Shown here: positions 7,052-14,332 of the stretch, piece by piece
How positions within the stretch are numbered: position 1 is the first letter of the stretch
Layout: every line of letters begins with the position of its first letter
From: JAQGMV01 sp046597455
GTDB taxonomy: Bacteria; Pseudomonadota; Gammaproteobacteria; Burkholderiales; SG8-41
NCBI GenBank assembly: GCA_046597455.1
Contig: JBKJKJ010000514.1
Span: 1-14,332 of the forward strand
Direction: 5' to 3'
DNA length: 14,332 nucleotides
The notes under the pieces: generated by a model
What the model was told of the DNA's origin: nothing
The model's database searches: none
The model's input: the letters and a program-made list of their open reading frames with translations, nothing else
Made by a program: the position numbers and the translations under genes

Positions 7052-8032
7052 ATGACCCGGACTCATACACGCACTCTCTGCGCTGCACTCCTCGCAATCG
7101 CATCCATCGGGGCGCCCGCCGCGCCCGCCGCAGACTGGGCGCCGAAAAGACCCGTACGCATGATCGTGCCGTTCCCGCCGGGCGGAGCCGTCGACACGAT
7201 AGGACGCATCGTCGCTTCCGGACTGCCGGAACGGCTGGGGCAGCAGATCGTCGTCGACAACCGCGGCGGCGCCAACGCGATCATCGGAACCGAGCTCGCG
7301 GCCAGGGCGGTGCCCGACGGGCACACGATCCTGATCGTGCCGGCCGGACATGCCATCACGCCTTCCGTCACGCGCAAGCTGCCCTACGACAGCGTGAAGG
7401 ACTTCGCTTTCCTCGGATTGATCGGCAACAGCGCTTACATGCTGGTGATAAATCCCTCGTTGCCGGCGAAGAGCGTGAGCGAGTTCATTGCACTCGCCAA
7501 GACGAGGGCCGGCCAGTTGAATTACGCATTTACCGGACATGGCAACGCGACCCACGTGGCGGGCGAGCTTTTCAAGGTGCTCGCCGGCATCGACATGGTG
7601 GCGGTGAACTACAAGGGCGGCGGCCCGGCGTTGACTGACGTGGTGGGCGGCCACGTCTCGGCCTTTTTCTCAGGGGTGTCCTCGGGCTCCCCGCTGGTCA
7701 AAGCCGGCAAGCTGCGCGCGCTGGGTGTCACCACGACACGGCGTAGCACTGCGTTGCCCGATGTGCCGACCATCGCCGAGGCGGGCGTTCCGGGCTATGA
7801 AGTCGACGGCTGGTATGGCCTGCTTGGGCCTGCAGCCCTGCCGCCTGCGGTGATCGCGCGATTCAATCGCGACCTGGGACAGGTGCTCTCCACGGCAGAC
7901 ATGAAAGAGCGTCTTCTCACGGCCGGGCTCGAGGCGCGCGCATCGACGCCGGCCGAATTCCGCGACCGTGTCATGCGCGACGTCGCGCGGTGGGCGGAGG
8001 TGGTGAAGAAGGCCAAGATCGCGGTGGAGTAG
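7052..8032 (+). CDS. Bug/TctC-family receptor (receptor 3)
   Basis: A 326-residue receptor from the ATG at 7052. A GTG two codons earlier (7046) is an alternative. Neither has a clear ribosome binding site, so translation may depend on coupling to the upstream gene or on a weak site. The signal peptide covers about residues 1-26 (LCAALLAIASIGAPAAPAA|DW). The mature part has RPVRMIVPFPPGGAVDTIGR, VVDNRGGANAIIG and VPDGHTI, and later LPDVPTIAEAGVPGYEV. It should bind a small organic ligand in the periplasm. It is followed by 168 bp that contain only a short hairpin-like repeat (CACGA/TCGTG, 8111-8128), then the selenoprotein gene. Confidence 0.93.
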   Translation: MTRTHTRTLCAALLAIASIGAPAAPAADWAPKRPVRMIVPFPPGGAVDTIGRIVASGLPERLGQQIVVDNRGGANAIIGTELAARAVPDGHTILIVPAGHAITPSVTRKLPYDSVKDFAFLGLIGNSAYMLVINPSLPAKSVSEFIALAKTRAGQLNYAFTGHGNATHVAGELFKVLAGIDMVAVNYKGGGPALTDVVGGHVSAFFSGVSSGSPLVKAGKLRALGVTTTRRSTALPDVPTIAEAGVPGYEVDGWYGLLGPAALPPAVIARFNRDLGQVLSTADMKERLLTAGLEARASTPAEFRDRVMRDVARWAEVVKKAKIAVE

Positions 8033-8200
8033 CCGCCTGCGCGGCGCGGACGGGCTCGTCATGAAGTCCTAGGGGTCCGCGGCGATGTGGCTGACGTTCT
8101 ACGTGCGTCACACGATGTGGTCTTCGTGATGAATCAGCTCGTCATCTCGTGCTAACGTCCTGCGTTCGCGCTCGTACGAAAACAATCATGGGGATTCCCG

Positions 8201-9919
8201 ATGTCCGAAAAAAGCCACGACGGCTATTACGAAGCCTACTGGCCGCGCTCGCCGCGGCAGCAGATGACGCGTGAGCTCGCGCCGCGCCTCGATACGCTCG
8301 AAGGCAAGACGGTCGCGCAACTCTGGGACGAGCTCTTCAAGGGCGATGTCGTGTTCGACGTGCTCGAAGAGGGCCTGAAGAAGCGCTATCCGGGAATCAA
8401 GTTCGTGAGCTGGCGCACGTTCGGCAGCACGCACGGCGGCAACGAGAAAGCGGCGCTCGCCGCGCTCCCGCAGCGCCTGCGCGAGCTCGGTGTCGATGCC
8501 GTCATGTCCGGCATGGCGTGTTGAGGCAGCTGCACGCCCGCCGTGTTGCGGGCCAGTGCAGTGTGCGAAGCGGCGGGGTTCCCGACGTCTTCGCTGACGT
8601 GCGAAGGCTTCGTCAAACAGGCCGCGGTGACCTCGGTCGGTCTCGGCGTGCCCAATATTCCCGTGGCGGTCGTGCCGGGCCACATTGGCATGAAGACCGC
8701 GCAGGAACTGCGCGACGACGTCCTCAACGTCACGCTCGACGACGTGGTGAAGAATCTCACCGTCATGCCTGACGCGATTCGTGACACGGCCGAGCCGCGC
8801 GCGCGCGACGTCGTCGCCAGAGGGGGTTTTCAGGCGGTGAACCGCCATTTCGTCGATCACGAATATTCCGACGGGCTGCCGATCATCCCGCCCACGCTCG
8901 AAGCCGCCGATGAGTTCCTGCGCTACACCGACCGCGATCCGGACGAAAGCCTCGGCACGCTGCTCCCGGACAAGCGCGCGGCGACGATCTGGAGCATCGC
9001 GGTGAACGGCGTCATGGCCGGCTGCCGCCCCGAATACATGCCGATCCTCGTCGCGCTGATCGAGGCGATGTGCGATCCGAAATACGGCGTCGAGCACAGC
9101 GGCAACACGCCCGGCGCCGACACGCTGATCATCCTCAACGGGCCGATCATCAAGCAGCTCGGGTTCAACTACACGCAGGGCGCGCTGCGCGACGGTTTTC
9201 TGCCCAACACGTCGGTCGGCCGTTTCTGGCGACTCTACCTGCGCAACGTCGCGGGTTTCCTGCTGCACAAGACCGACAAGGCAACGTACGGCAATACGTG
9301 GCGCGTCGTGCTCGCGGAAAACGAAGACGTGCTCGCGAAGATCGGCTGGGAGCCGAACAGCGTCGAGATGGGTTTCGACGCCGGCGACAACACCGTCACC
9401 ATCGCGCGCTATACCGGCGGCGGCTCGCTCTCGTCGGTCTCCGGCAGCACGCCCGAGGAGATGCTCCCGTATGTCGCGGACACGGTGCAGCGCTTCAACA
9501 ACTGGCAGGTCACGTTCACGACGAGCCACGGCATGGGCACGCTGCGGCCGCTGGTCGTGGTGAGCCCGATCATCGCGGAGCAGATCGCGAAAGCCGGCTG
9601 GTCGAAAGCGGACGTGAAGCAGTATCTGTACGAGCACGCGCGGCGCCCTGCGTACGACTTCGAGCGCCAGCTTCGCGACTGGAACATTCGCGGGGTGTGG
9701 GACCTGAAAGACGACGTCACGCACGACCGTATACCGAAAGTCTTCTACGAGTCCGACGACCCGCAGCGCCTGGTGCCGATCGTGTGGAAAGCCGAGGACT
9801 ATATGATCGCCGTCACGGGCGACCCACTGCGCAACAACGCGTATGTGTTCGCGCACAACGGGTTCCTCGGTTATCCGACGGGGAAGAAGATCCAGTTGCC
9901 GAAGAGCTGGGACTTTTAA
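8201..9919 (+). CDS. UGSC-family selenoprotein, long form (Sec at residue 108, TGA read through)
   Basis: One 572-residue selenoprotein that a standard reading would split at the in-frame TGA (8522-8524). Residues about 1-205 match the UGSC domain: LAPRLDTLEGKTV near the start, then MACUGSCT at 105-112 with Sec108 and Cys111 forming a U-x-x-C redox motif, then IPVAVVPGHIGM. The frame continues without a break past the TGA, and a SECIS-like hairpin follows at once. Residues about 207-572 form a second region of unknown function, with DGLPIIPPT from Asp224 and VNGVMAGCRPEYMP around Cys275. No signal peptide or membrane segment, so probably cytoplasmic. ATG follows GGGGA by 6 nt. A thiol/selenol redox role is inferred from U-x-x-C; the substrate is unknown. 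It is flanked by Bug receptors 3 and 4. The alternative, a broken gene, is much less likely. Confidence 0.9.
8522..8524 (+). other. Selenocysteine codon (in-frame TGA)
   Basis: TGA is codon 108 of the selenoprotein gene. It follows Cys107 and precedes Gly-Ser-Cys, which puts it at the U position of the UGSC motif where many relatives have Cys. Reading it as stop would leave a 107-residue fragment ending in the middle of the active-site motif. Confidence 0.9.
8525..8562 (+). promoter_or_regulatory. Bacterial SECIS element (SelB-dependent Sec insertion hairpin)
   Basis: Directly after the TGA, CTGCACGCCCGC (8530-8541) pairs with GCGGGC (8548-8553) and GTGCAG (8556-8561). This gives a 12-bp stem interrupted only by a 2-nt bulge (CA, 8554-8555). 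The apical loop is CGUGUU (8542-8547), with a G in its second position, 17 nt after the UGA. Those features fit the published bacterial SECIS consensus: a loop 16-37 nt from the UGA, with G among its first two bases. Unlike E. coli fdhF it has no single bulged U. The hairpin lies inside coding sequence, so its bases must also encode the residues after Sec. Confidence 0.85.
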
Positions 9920-9955
9920 CGTGCGCCACGGGTTTGCCTGGCCGCTGTGTCGAGC

Positions 9956-10286
9956 GTTCATCCTTCGACTTCGCCATTCATCCGTTCGTCCTGAGCGTAG
10001 GGCGCCGGAGTCGAAGGATGAACGGCTACGCTCAGGACGAACGGTGTTCGAGATCGACGACACGCCTGAAGCGTTCGCCTATCCATTGCACGATTCATCC
10101 GTTCGTCCTGAGCGTAGGGCGCCGAAGTCGAAGGATGAACGGCTACGCTCGGGGCGAACGGTGTTCGAGATCGACGACACGCCTGAAGCATTCGCCTATC
10201 CATTGCAGGATTCATCCGGTCGTCCTGAGCGTAGGTCGCCGAAGTCGAAGGATGAACGGCTACGCTCACGGCCAACGGTGTTCGGG
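9956..10286. repeat. Palindromic 117-bp tandem repeat, three copies, between selenoprotein and receptor 4
   Basis: Units begin at about 9976, 10093 and 10210, an exact period of 117 bp; the third copy is cut short. Each unit holds the motif TTCGTCCTGAGCGTAG and its inverse. In copy 1 the pair CCGTTCGTCCTGAGCGTAG (9982-10000) and CTACGCTCAGGACGAACGG (10026-10044) is a perfect 19-bp inverted repeat. Copies 2 (arms 10099-10117, 10143-10161) and 3 (10216-10234, 10260-10278) carry a few mismatches. A further 15-bp arm, GTTCATCCTTCGACT (9956-9970), pairs with 10009-10023. The motif resembles dispersed palindromic intergenic repeats of Proteobacteria. This fills the 358 bp between the genes; no separate gene is seen here. 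Confidence 0.9.
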
Positions 10287-11279
10287 AGGGCTCGCGAGCA
10301 ATCGTTCGCTGCGCGTCTGCTCGCCGCCATCATCATCACCGTGTTCTCCTGCGCCGCCCACGCCGCGACCGCCTGGCGTCCCGACAAGTCGGTCGAGTTT
10401 ATCGTCGCCACCGCACCCGGCAGCGGTGTCGATACCACCGCCCGCACGATTCAGAACATCCTGCAATCGGAGAAGCTCGTCACCGTGCCGATTGTCGTCG
10501 TGAACAAGCCCGGCGGCGGCGCGACCGTGGGGATGCAGTATCTCGGGCAGCACGATCGCGACGGGCACAAACTCCTCATCCAGACCTCGACCGGTCTGCT
10601 CACCTACGCGGCCGGGACGCTGCCGTTGAGCTACTTCGAGTTCACGCCGATCGCCAGTCTCATCAGCGAGCCGATCATCACCCTCGTGCGCACGGAATCG
10701 CCGCTGACGAACGGAAGTGACTTCATCTCGCGGCTGAAGGCCGACCCCGGCGGCGTCAGCGTGGCGCTGGCGAGCGCCCGCGGCAACGCGTTCCACATCA
10801 GCGCCGCCCTCATCGCGCGCAGCGTCGGCGTCGATCCACGCAAGCTTCTCGTGGTCACCTACAACTCTTCGGGCCAGGCCGTGACCGCGACACTCGGCGC
10901 GCATGTCGACACCGTTTGGGCGACCGCCGGGAACGTGCGAGGGCTCGTCGAATCCGGGAAGCTGCGCGTGATCGGCGTTGCGGCCGACAAGCGCCTCGGC
11001 GGTGCTTTCGCGACTGCGCCGACGTGGAAAGAGCAGGGCGCGAACGTGACCGTCGACCTGTGGCGCGGTGTCCTCGGCCCCCGGAATCTCAGCGCGCCTG
11101 AGATCGCGTACTGGGAAGACGTCTTTTCGCGCATGGTCAGGACGAAAGCGTGGCGCGAGAGCCTCGAGAAAAACCTGTGGGTGGACGCCTATGCGAGCAG
11201 CGCGGCGACCGCTGCGCAGCACAAGAAAGAGCTCGAGGTGATGCGCGGCGTCCTCAAAGAGATGGACATCGCCAAGTGA
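10278..11279 (+). CDS. Bug/TctC-family receptor, divergent member (receptor 4)
   Basis: A 333-residue receptor if started at the GTG at 10278. Its N-terminus (FGRAREQSFAARLLAAIIIT, then VFSCAAHAA|TAW) is a good signal peptide. The body departs from the other four: SVEFIVATAPGSGVDTTAR replaces the PFPPGG block, and IVVVNKPGGGATVG replaces the VDNRPGA block. It probably binds a different ligand. No Shine-Dalgarno is evident, and the GTG is the last base of repeat copy 3 plus two more. The same frame stays open back through all three repeats to another GTG at 9921, one base after the selenoprotein stop, so the original start may have been there. The lactonase gene follows after 28 bp. Confidence 0.85.
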   Translation: MFGRAREQSFAARLLAAIIITVFSCAAHAATAWRPDKSVEFIVATAPGSGVDTTARTIQNILQSEKLVTVPIVVVNKPGGGATVGMQYLGQHDRDGHKLLIQTSTGLLTYAAGTLPLSYFEFTPIASLISEPIITLVRTESPLTNGSDFISRLKADPGGVSVALASARGNAFHISAALIARSVGVDPRKLLVVTYNSSGQAVTATLGAHVDTVWATAGNVRGLVESGKLRVIGVAADKRLGGAFATAPTWKEQGANVTVDLWRGVLGPRNLSAPEIAYWEDVFSRMVRTKAWRESLEKNLWVDAYASSAATAAQHKKELEVMRGVLKEMDIAK

Positions 11280-11307
11280 TTGCAGCGACGCACGTGAAGG
11301 AGGACCT

Positions 11308-12369
11308 TTGAGCGCCACATTCGTATACGTATCGAACGCGGACGATGGCGACATCGGCCTCTACACGCTCGAAGCGGACGGCTCGCTCCGGCCCGGGCCG
11401 CGCTTCAGGGCCGACAAAGGCGTGATGCCGATGTGCGTCAGTCCCGACCGGCGCTTTCTCGTCGCCGGGGTTCGCGGGCAAGTCGCATCGGCCTACACCT
11501 ACACCATCGATAGCGCGACGGGCGAACTGGAGCTCGCGGGCAGCGCGCCACTCGCCGCTAACTGCCCGTACATCTTGTTCGACCGCAGCGGGCGCTTTCT
11601 GCTCGGCGCCTCGTATGGTGCGAATCGCGTGATCGTGCACGCAGTAGGCGGCGACGGGCGCGTCGGTGCAGCGACCCAGGTCATTCCCACCGCGCGCAAC
11701 GCACACTCGATCCGCATCGACGACACCAATCGCTTCGTGTTCGTGCCGCACCTGGGTACCGACCAGATCTTCCAGTTCGTGTTCGACGAGAAAAGCGGCC
11801 GGCTCACCGCCAATACGCCGCCGCTCGTGCAAATGAAGCAGGGCAGCGGCCCGCGCCACTTCATCACGTCGCCTGACAACCGCTTCGTCTACGTGCTGAG
11901 CGAGCTCACCGCGATGGTCACCGCTTTTGCGCTCGACGCGGAAACGGGGCTGCTGCGCGAAGTGTCTTCGGTCTCGGCGCTGCCGCCGGACAGTACCCTC
12001 GTGCCGGGGGCGCCGCGCGGGCCCGATGTGCCGGTGCGTGACGTAAGCCGCGACATCTGGGCTTCCGATATCCACATCACGCCGGACAGCCGGTTCGTTT
12101 ACGCGGCCGAACGCACGGGCAGCACGATCAGCGCGCTCAGCGTGGAGCCGGCGACCGGCAAGCTCGCTTACGTCGCCACGACGCCGACCGAGAAGCAGCC
12201 GCGCGGCTTTCGTATCGATCCGACCGGGCGCTACATGGTCGTCTCCGGCGAGCAGTCGGGAACGATCTCCGCCTATGCCATAGACGCTTCGAGCGGCGCG
12301 CTGAACGCGATCGGCCAGTACCCCACGGGCAAAGGCGCGAACTGGGTCGAGATCGTGAGCTTCGCGTGA
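11308..12369 (+). CDS. Lactonase-family seven-bladed beta-propeller (6-phosphogluconolactonase-like)
   Basis: A 353-residue protein of the lactonase (Pgl/YbhE-like) propeller family. Blade repeats are visible along the length: SPDRRFLVAG, DRSGRFLLGAS, DDTNRFVFVPHLG, SPDNRFVYVLSE, TPDSRFVYAAERT and DPTGRYMVVSGE. Relatives hydrolyse 6-phosphogluconolactone or cyclise/hydrolyse muconolactone-type compounds; others are of unknown role. No signal peptide, so cytoplasmic. The start is the TTG at 11308, chosen because a perfect AAGGAGG lies at 11297-11303 and the fold begins at once (FVYVSNADDG). The first ATG would remove part of the first blade. Close to receptor 4 (28 bp) and probably in the same transcript; a lactone intermediate in the local pathway is an inference. 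Confidence 0.9.
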   Translation: MSATFVYVSNADDGDIGLYTLEADGSLRPGPRFRADKGVMPMCVSPDRRFLVAGVRGQVASAYTYTIDSATGELELAGSAPLAANCPYILFDRSGRFLLGASYGANRVIVHAVGGDGRVGAATQVIPTARNAHSIRIDDTNRFVFVPHLGTDQIFQFVFDEKSGRLTANTPPLVQMKQGSGPRHFITSPDNRFVYVLSELTAMVTAFALDAETGLLREVSSVSALPPDSTLVPGAPRGPDVPVRDVSRDIWASDIHITPDSRFVYAAERTGSTISALSVEPATGKLAYVATTPTEKQPRGFRIDPTGRYMVVSGEQSGTISAYAIDASSGALNAIGQYPTGKGANWVEIVSFA

Positions 12370-12522
12370 TGCGAAGCTCGTGCATCGGGCACATAGCCGG
12401 TCATTGCGACCATCATGCCGGGCGCCTGATCACACCAGCACGAATGCCAAGCCGCGCCTCCTGGGATGTCGCAACCCGGGGCGCCGATTGACTGCAACCC
12501 CTTGATTCGGGACACTCGCCAA

Positions 12523-13707
12523 ATGTCGTCCACGCTCCCAGACGTGCCTGCTGCGCTCCTCTCACCGCTCGAAGCCGCGCGTGTGCTCGCGCCGCTCATA
12601 CGCGAGAGCGCTGACGAGATCGACGCGAATCGCCAGCTTCCGCGCCCGCTCTTCAATGCCATCGCCGATGCGGGCATGTTCCATCTGGCCGTGCCGCGCG
12701 ACATCGGCGGCGCCGAGATCGATTTCCCAACTTACGTGCAGGTGATCGAGGAGCTCGGCAAGGCCGATGCCAGCACGGGCTGGGCGGTGAACCAGGGGGC
12801 GACCTTCGCAACCATGTCGGCCCGGATCGCGCCGGACGTGGCCCGCGCAGTCTGGATCGACACGCCGCGCAGCGTGGTGGCGAACAGCCCCGGGCCCAGC
12901 GCGAAGGCGATCGTGGTGGCCGGCGGCTACCGCGTTACGGGACGCCAGCCGTTCAGTACCGGCTGCCGGCACGCCGCCTGGATCGCGGCGCACGCGCAAG
13001 TCATCGAGGACGGCGAAGTGCGGCTGAAGGATGGCAATCCGGAAGCGCGGTATCTCCTGCTGCCGGTCGCGCAGGCCGAGCTGTTGGACACGTGGCATAC
13101 GCGCGGCATGCGCGGAACGGGAACGCATCACTTCGAAGTGAAGGATGTCTTCGTTCCGGCGGAGCGCACGTTCTTCGCGAAAGGCGCACCGCAGGTGAGC
13201 GGCGGTGCGCGCTACAAGATTCCTTTCGGGCTCGCATTCGCGGCCGGTGATGCGGCCGTCGCGCTCGGCCTGTCGCGAAGCTGCCTCGAGGCTTTCTACG
13301 ACCTCGCCGGGGCGAAGACGCCGCGTTATGTGCAAAGCCTTCTGCGCGACCAGCCGATGATCCAGTTCACCGTCGGACAGGCCGAAGCCGCGCTGCGCTC
13401 AGGGCGCGCTTTTCTCATGGAAGCGGTCGGTGAGATCTGGAACGAAGCAGAATCGACGGGCGCGGTGAGCCTGGAGCGGCGCGCGACCCTGCGCCTGGCC
13501 GCGACGCACGCCATACGGCTCGCCGCCCAGCTCGTCGAGAACATCTACAGCGCCTGCGGCGCGACCGCTGCTTTCGAAGGCAACCTGATCCAGCGCCACT
13601 TCCAGGACATCCACGTGATCACGCAGCACGTGCAGGGCCGCCTTGCGCACTACGAGCTCGTCGGCCAGCACTGGCTGGGGCTGCCGATCGACGAATCGCG
13701 CCTTTGA
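12523..13707 (+). CDS. Flavin-dependent monooxygenase-type acyl-CoA dehydrogenase family protein (HsaA/DszC-like)
   Basis: A 394-residue protein with the acyl-CoA dehydrogenase fold but the C-terminal domain type (type 2) of two-component flavin monooxygenases such as HsaA, HpaB-like hydroxylases and DszC. Landmarks: GMFHLAVPRDIGG at 51-63, VTGRQPFSTGCRHAAW at 138-153, DTWHTRGMRGTGTHHFEV at 189-206, and RHFQDIHVITQH at 358-369. That last block holds the His residues typical of the active site. It would use reduced flavin from a separate reductase (not seen here) and O2 to hydroxylate an aromatic or heteroatom substrate. Start ATG at 12523 gives the family's usual length; an in-frame ATG at 12466 would add 19 unconserved residues. 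It closes the plus-strand block. A true acyl-CoA dehydrogenase activity is less likely. Confidence 0.88.
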   Translation: MSSTLPDVPAALLSPLEAARVLAPLIRESADEIDANRQLPRPLFNAIADAGMFHLAVPRDIGGAEIDFPTYVQVIEELGKADASTGWAVNQGATFATMSARIAPDVARAVWIDTPRSVVANSPGPSAKAIVVAGGYRVTGRQPFSTGCRHAAWIAAHAQVIEDGEVRLKDGNPEARYLLLPVAQAELLDTWHTRGMRGTGTHHFEVKDVFVPAERTFFAKGAPQVSGGARYKIPFGLAFAAGDAAVALGLSRSCLEAFYDLAGAKTPRYVQSLLRDQPMIQFTVGQAEAALRSGRAFLMEAVGEIWNEAESTGAVSLERRATLRLAATHAIRLAAQLVENIYSACGATAAFEGNLIQRHFQDIHVITQHVQGRLAHYELVGQHWLGLPIDESRL

Positions 13708-13719
13708 GCGCGATCAGCC

Positions 13720-13749
13720 GCGCCGGAGTCTGAGCCTCGGCGCTTGTTT
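13720..13749 (+). terminator. Possible terminator at the end of the plus-strand block
   Basis: GCGCCG (13720-13725) and CGGCGC (13738-13743) form a 6-bp GC stem with a 12-nt loop, followed by TTGTTT. It lies 13 bp after the monooxygenase stop and just before the convergent receptor 5 stop. The stem is short and the T-tract imperfect, so this is tentative. Confidence 0.4.
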
Positions 13750-13755
13750 CGGCGT

Positions 13756-14332
13756 TTACCTGTCGGGCGAGAGCGCGATCTGCTTGTAAAGCCTGCGCAT
13801 CTTCGCGTCGTCGTCCTTCAGCTTCGCTGCGAGTTGCTCCGGCGTTCCCGTCACGACTTCAGAGCCGCCTCCAGCCATGCGGTCTTTCACGTCACTCTGA
13901 TGCATGAGCTGCACGACGAGCTGGTTCAGGCGCGCGATCAGCAGCGGCGGGGTTCTGGCCGGCGCCATGATGAAGCCGATGGTATCGAGGTCGTAACCCC
14001 GCAGCCCCTGGGATGCGAGCGTAGGCACGCCCGGGATCAGCGGAAATGCCTGTGCACTGGTGACCCCCAGTGCCTTGAGCTTGCCGTCCCGTATGTGGGA
14101 CATCGTGCCGCCCGGCGTGGCGAAAACCATGTGCACTTCGTTGGTCAGCAAACCGAGCAGGGCCGGGCCCGTGCTCTTGTAGGGCACCCGGGTGATTTTG
14201 ACGTTCGTCGCGATCATGAACATCTCGCCGGACACATGCAGCGTGCCCCCGGCGCCGCCGGTGCCGTATAACAGGGCGCCGGGCTTCGACCGGGCGAGTG
14301 CGACCAGTTCGCTGACGGTGTTGACCTTGAGC
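13756..14332 (-). CDS. Bug/TctC-family receptor, C-terminal part (receptor 5)
   Basis: The C-terminal 191 residues of a receptor whose start lies beyond the right edge. The visible part begins LKVNTVSELVALARSKPGAL, continues with GTGGAGGTLHVSGEMF, RVPYKSTGPALLGLL (the conserved VPYKG-like block), GKLKALGVTSAQAFPLIPGV and PTLASQGLRGYDL, and ends MRRLYKQIALSPDR. These are standard features of the C-terminal lobe and hinge of Bug proteins. The gene is convergent with the plus-strand block, with 48 bp between the stop codons, so it belongs to another transcription unit. Signal peptide and ligand-contact N-terminal motifs are outside the window. Confidence 0.92.
   Translation of the reverse strand, partial: LKVNTVSELVALARSKPGALLYGTGGAGGTLHVSGEMFMIATNVKITRVPYKSTGPALLGLLTNEVHMVFATPGGTMSHIRDGKLKALGVTSAQAFPLIPGVPTLASQGLRGYDLDTIGFIMAPARTPPLLIARLNQLVVQLMHQSDVKDRMAGGGSEVVTGTPEQLAAKLKDDDAKMRRLYKQIALSPDR

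Noticed and set aside
8543..9919. A separate gene starting at the GTG at 8543, just after the TGA
   Set aside because: That GTG lies in the apical loop of the SECIS hairpin with no ribosome binding site, and such a protein would lack the GSC half of the motif. One read-through selenoprotein explains the sequence better.
8186..10063. Long open frame of 625 codons on the minus strand
   Set aside because: It is antisense to the selenoprotein gene, Arg/His-rich with no recognisable domain, as expected for a shadow frame in GC-rich DNA. The plus strand carries the family motifs.
9956..10286. CRISPR array
   Set aside because: There are only three long units in direct tandem with no variable spacers, and each unit is itself palindromic.
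9070..10503. Open plus-strand frame of 477 codons through the end of the selenoprotein gene and the repeats
   Set aside because: It is out of frame with both real genes, Arg-rich and low in complexity; it stays open only because of base composition and the 117-bp period.

Overview
The window is a GC-rich, gene-dense chromosomal segment. Five Bug/TctC-type periplasmic solute receptors, typical Shine-Dalgarno sequences and the codon use point to a Betaproteobacterium of the Burkholderiales type (an inference; there is no rRNA or other phylogenetic marker). No tRNA, rRNA, CRISPR array, integrase or transposase was seen.

Layout. Positions 1-4376 hold a minus-strand block. Read in its direction of transcription it encodes a YjbQ-family protein, an SDR-fold protein without the usual Ser/Tyr catalytic residues, a Bug receptor, a small Lys-rich exported protein with its own terminator, an MBL-fold metallohydrolase, and the N-terminal 145 residues of an iron-type alcohol dehydrogenase/maleylacetate reductase that runs off the left edge. 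Positions 4377-4688 are a divergent intergenic region full of short direct and inverted repeats. Positions 4689-13707 hold a plus-strand block: an acyl-CoA-dehydrogenase-fold protein without the usual glutamate base, two Bug receptors, a selenoprotein, a palindromic 117-bp tandem repeat, a third Bug receptor, a lactonase-type beta-propeller, and an HsaA/DszC-like flavin monooxygenase-type protein. A further Bug receptor (minus strand) runs off the right edge.

The main finding is the gene at 8201-9919. A simple reading gives two ORFs split by a TGA at 8522-8524. The TGA is in frame, sits at the U of a UGSC (U-x-x-C) redox motif, and is followed at once by a hairpin with a 12-bp stem and a 6-nt loop (8530-8561) that fits a bacterial SECIS element. 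I read it as one 572-residue selenoprotein of the UGSC family, with selenocysteine at residue 108 and an extra C-terminal region of about 365 residues of unknown function. The family is already known. What may be new is this long architecture and its setting among Bug receptors and flavoenzymes.

Taken together, the genes look like uptake and catabolism of one or more organic acids or acyl/aromatic compounds: capture by Bug receptors, then oxidation or hydroxylation by the two ACAD-fold enzymes, then lactone or ester hydrolysis by the MBL and propeller proteins, then dehydrogenase steps. The substrate cannot be read from the sequence. The membrane partners of Bug receptors (TctA/TctB) and the selenocysteine machinery (selA, selB, selC, selD) are not in the window and would have to lie elsewhere.
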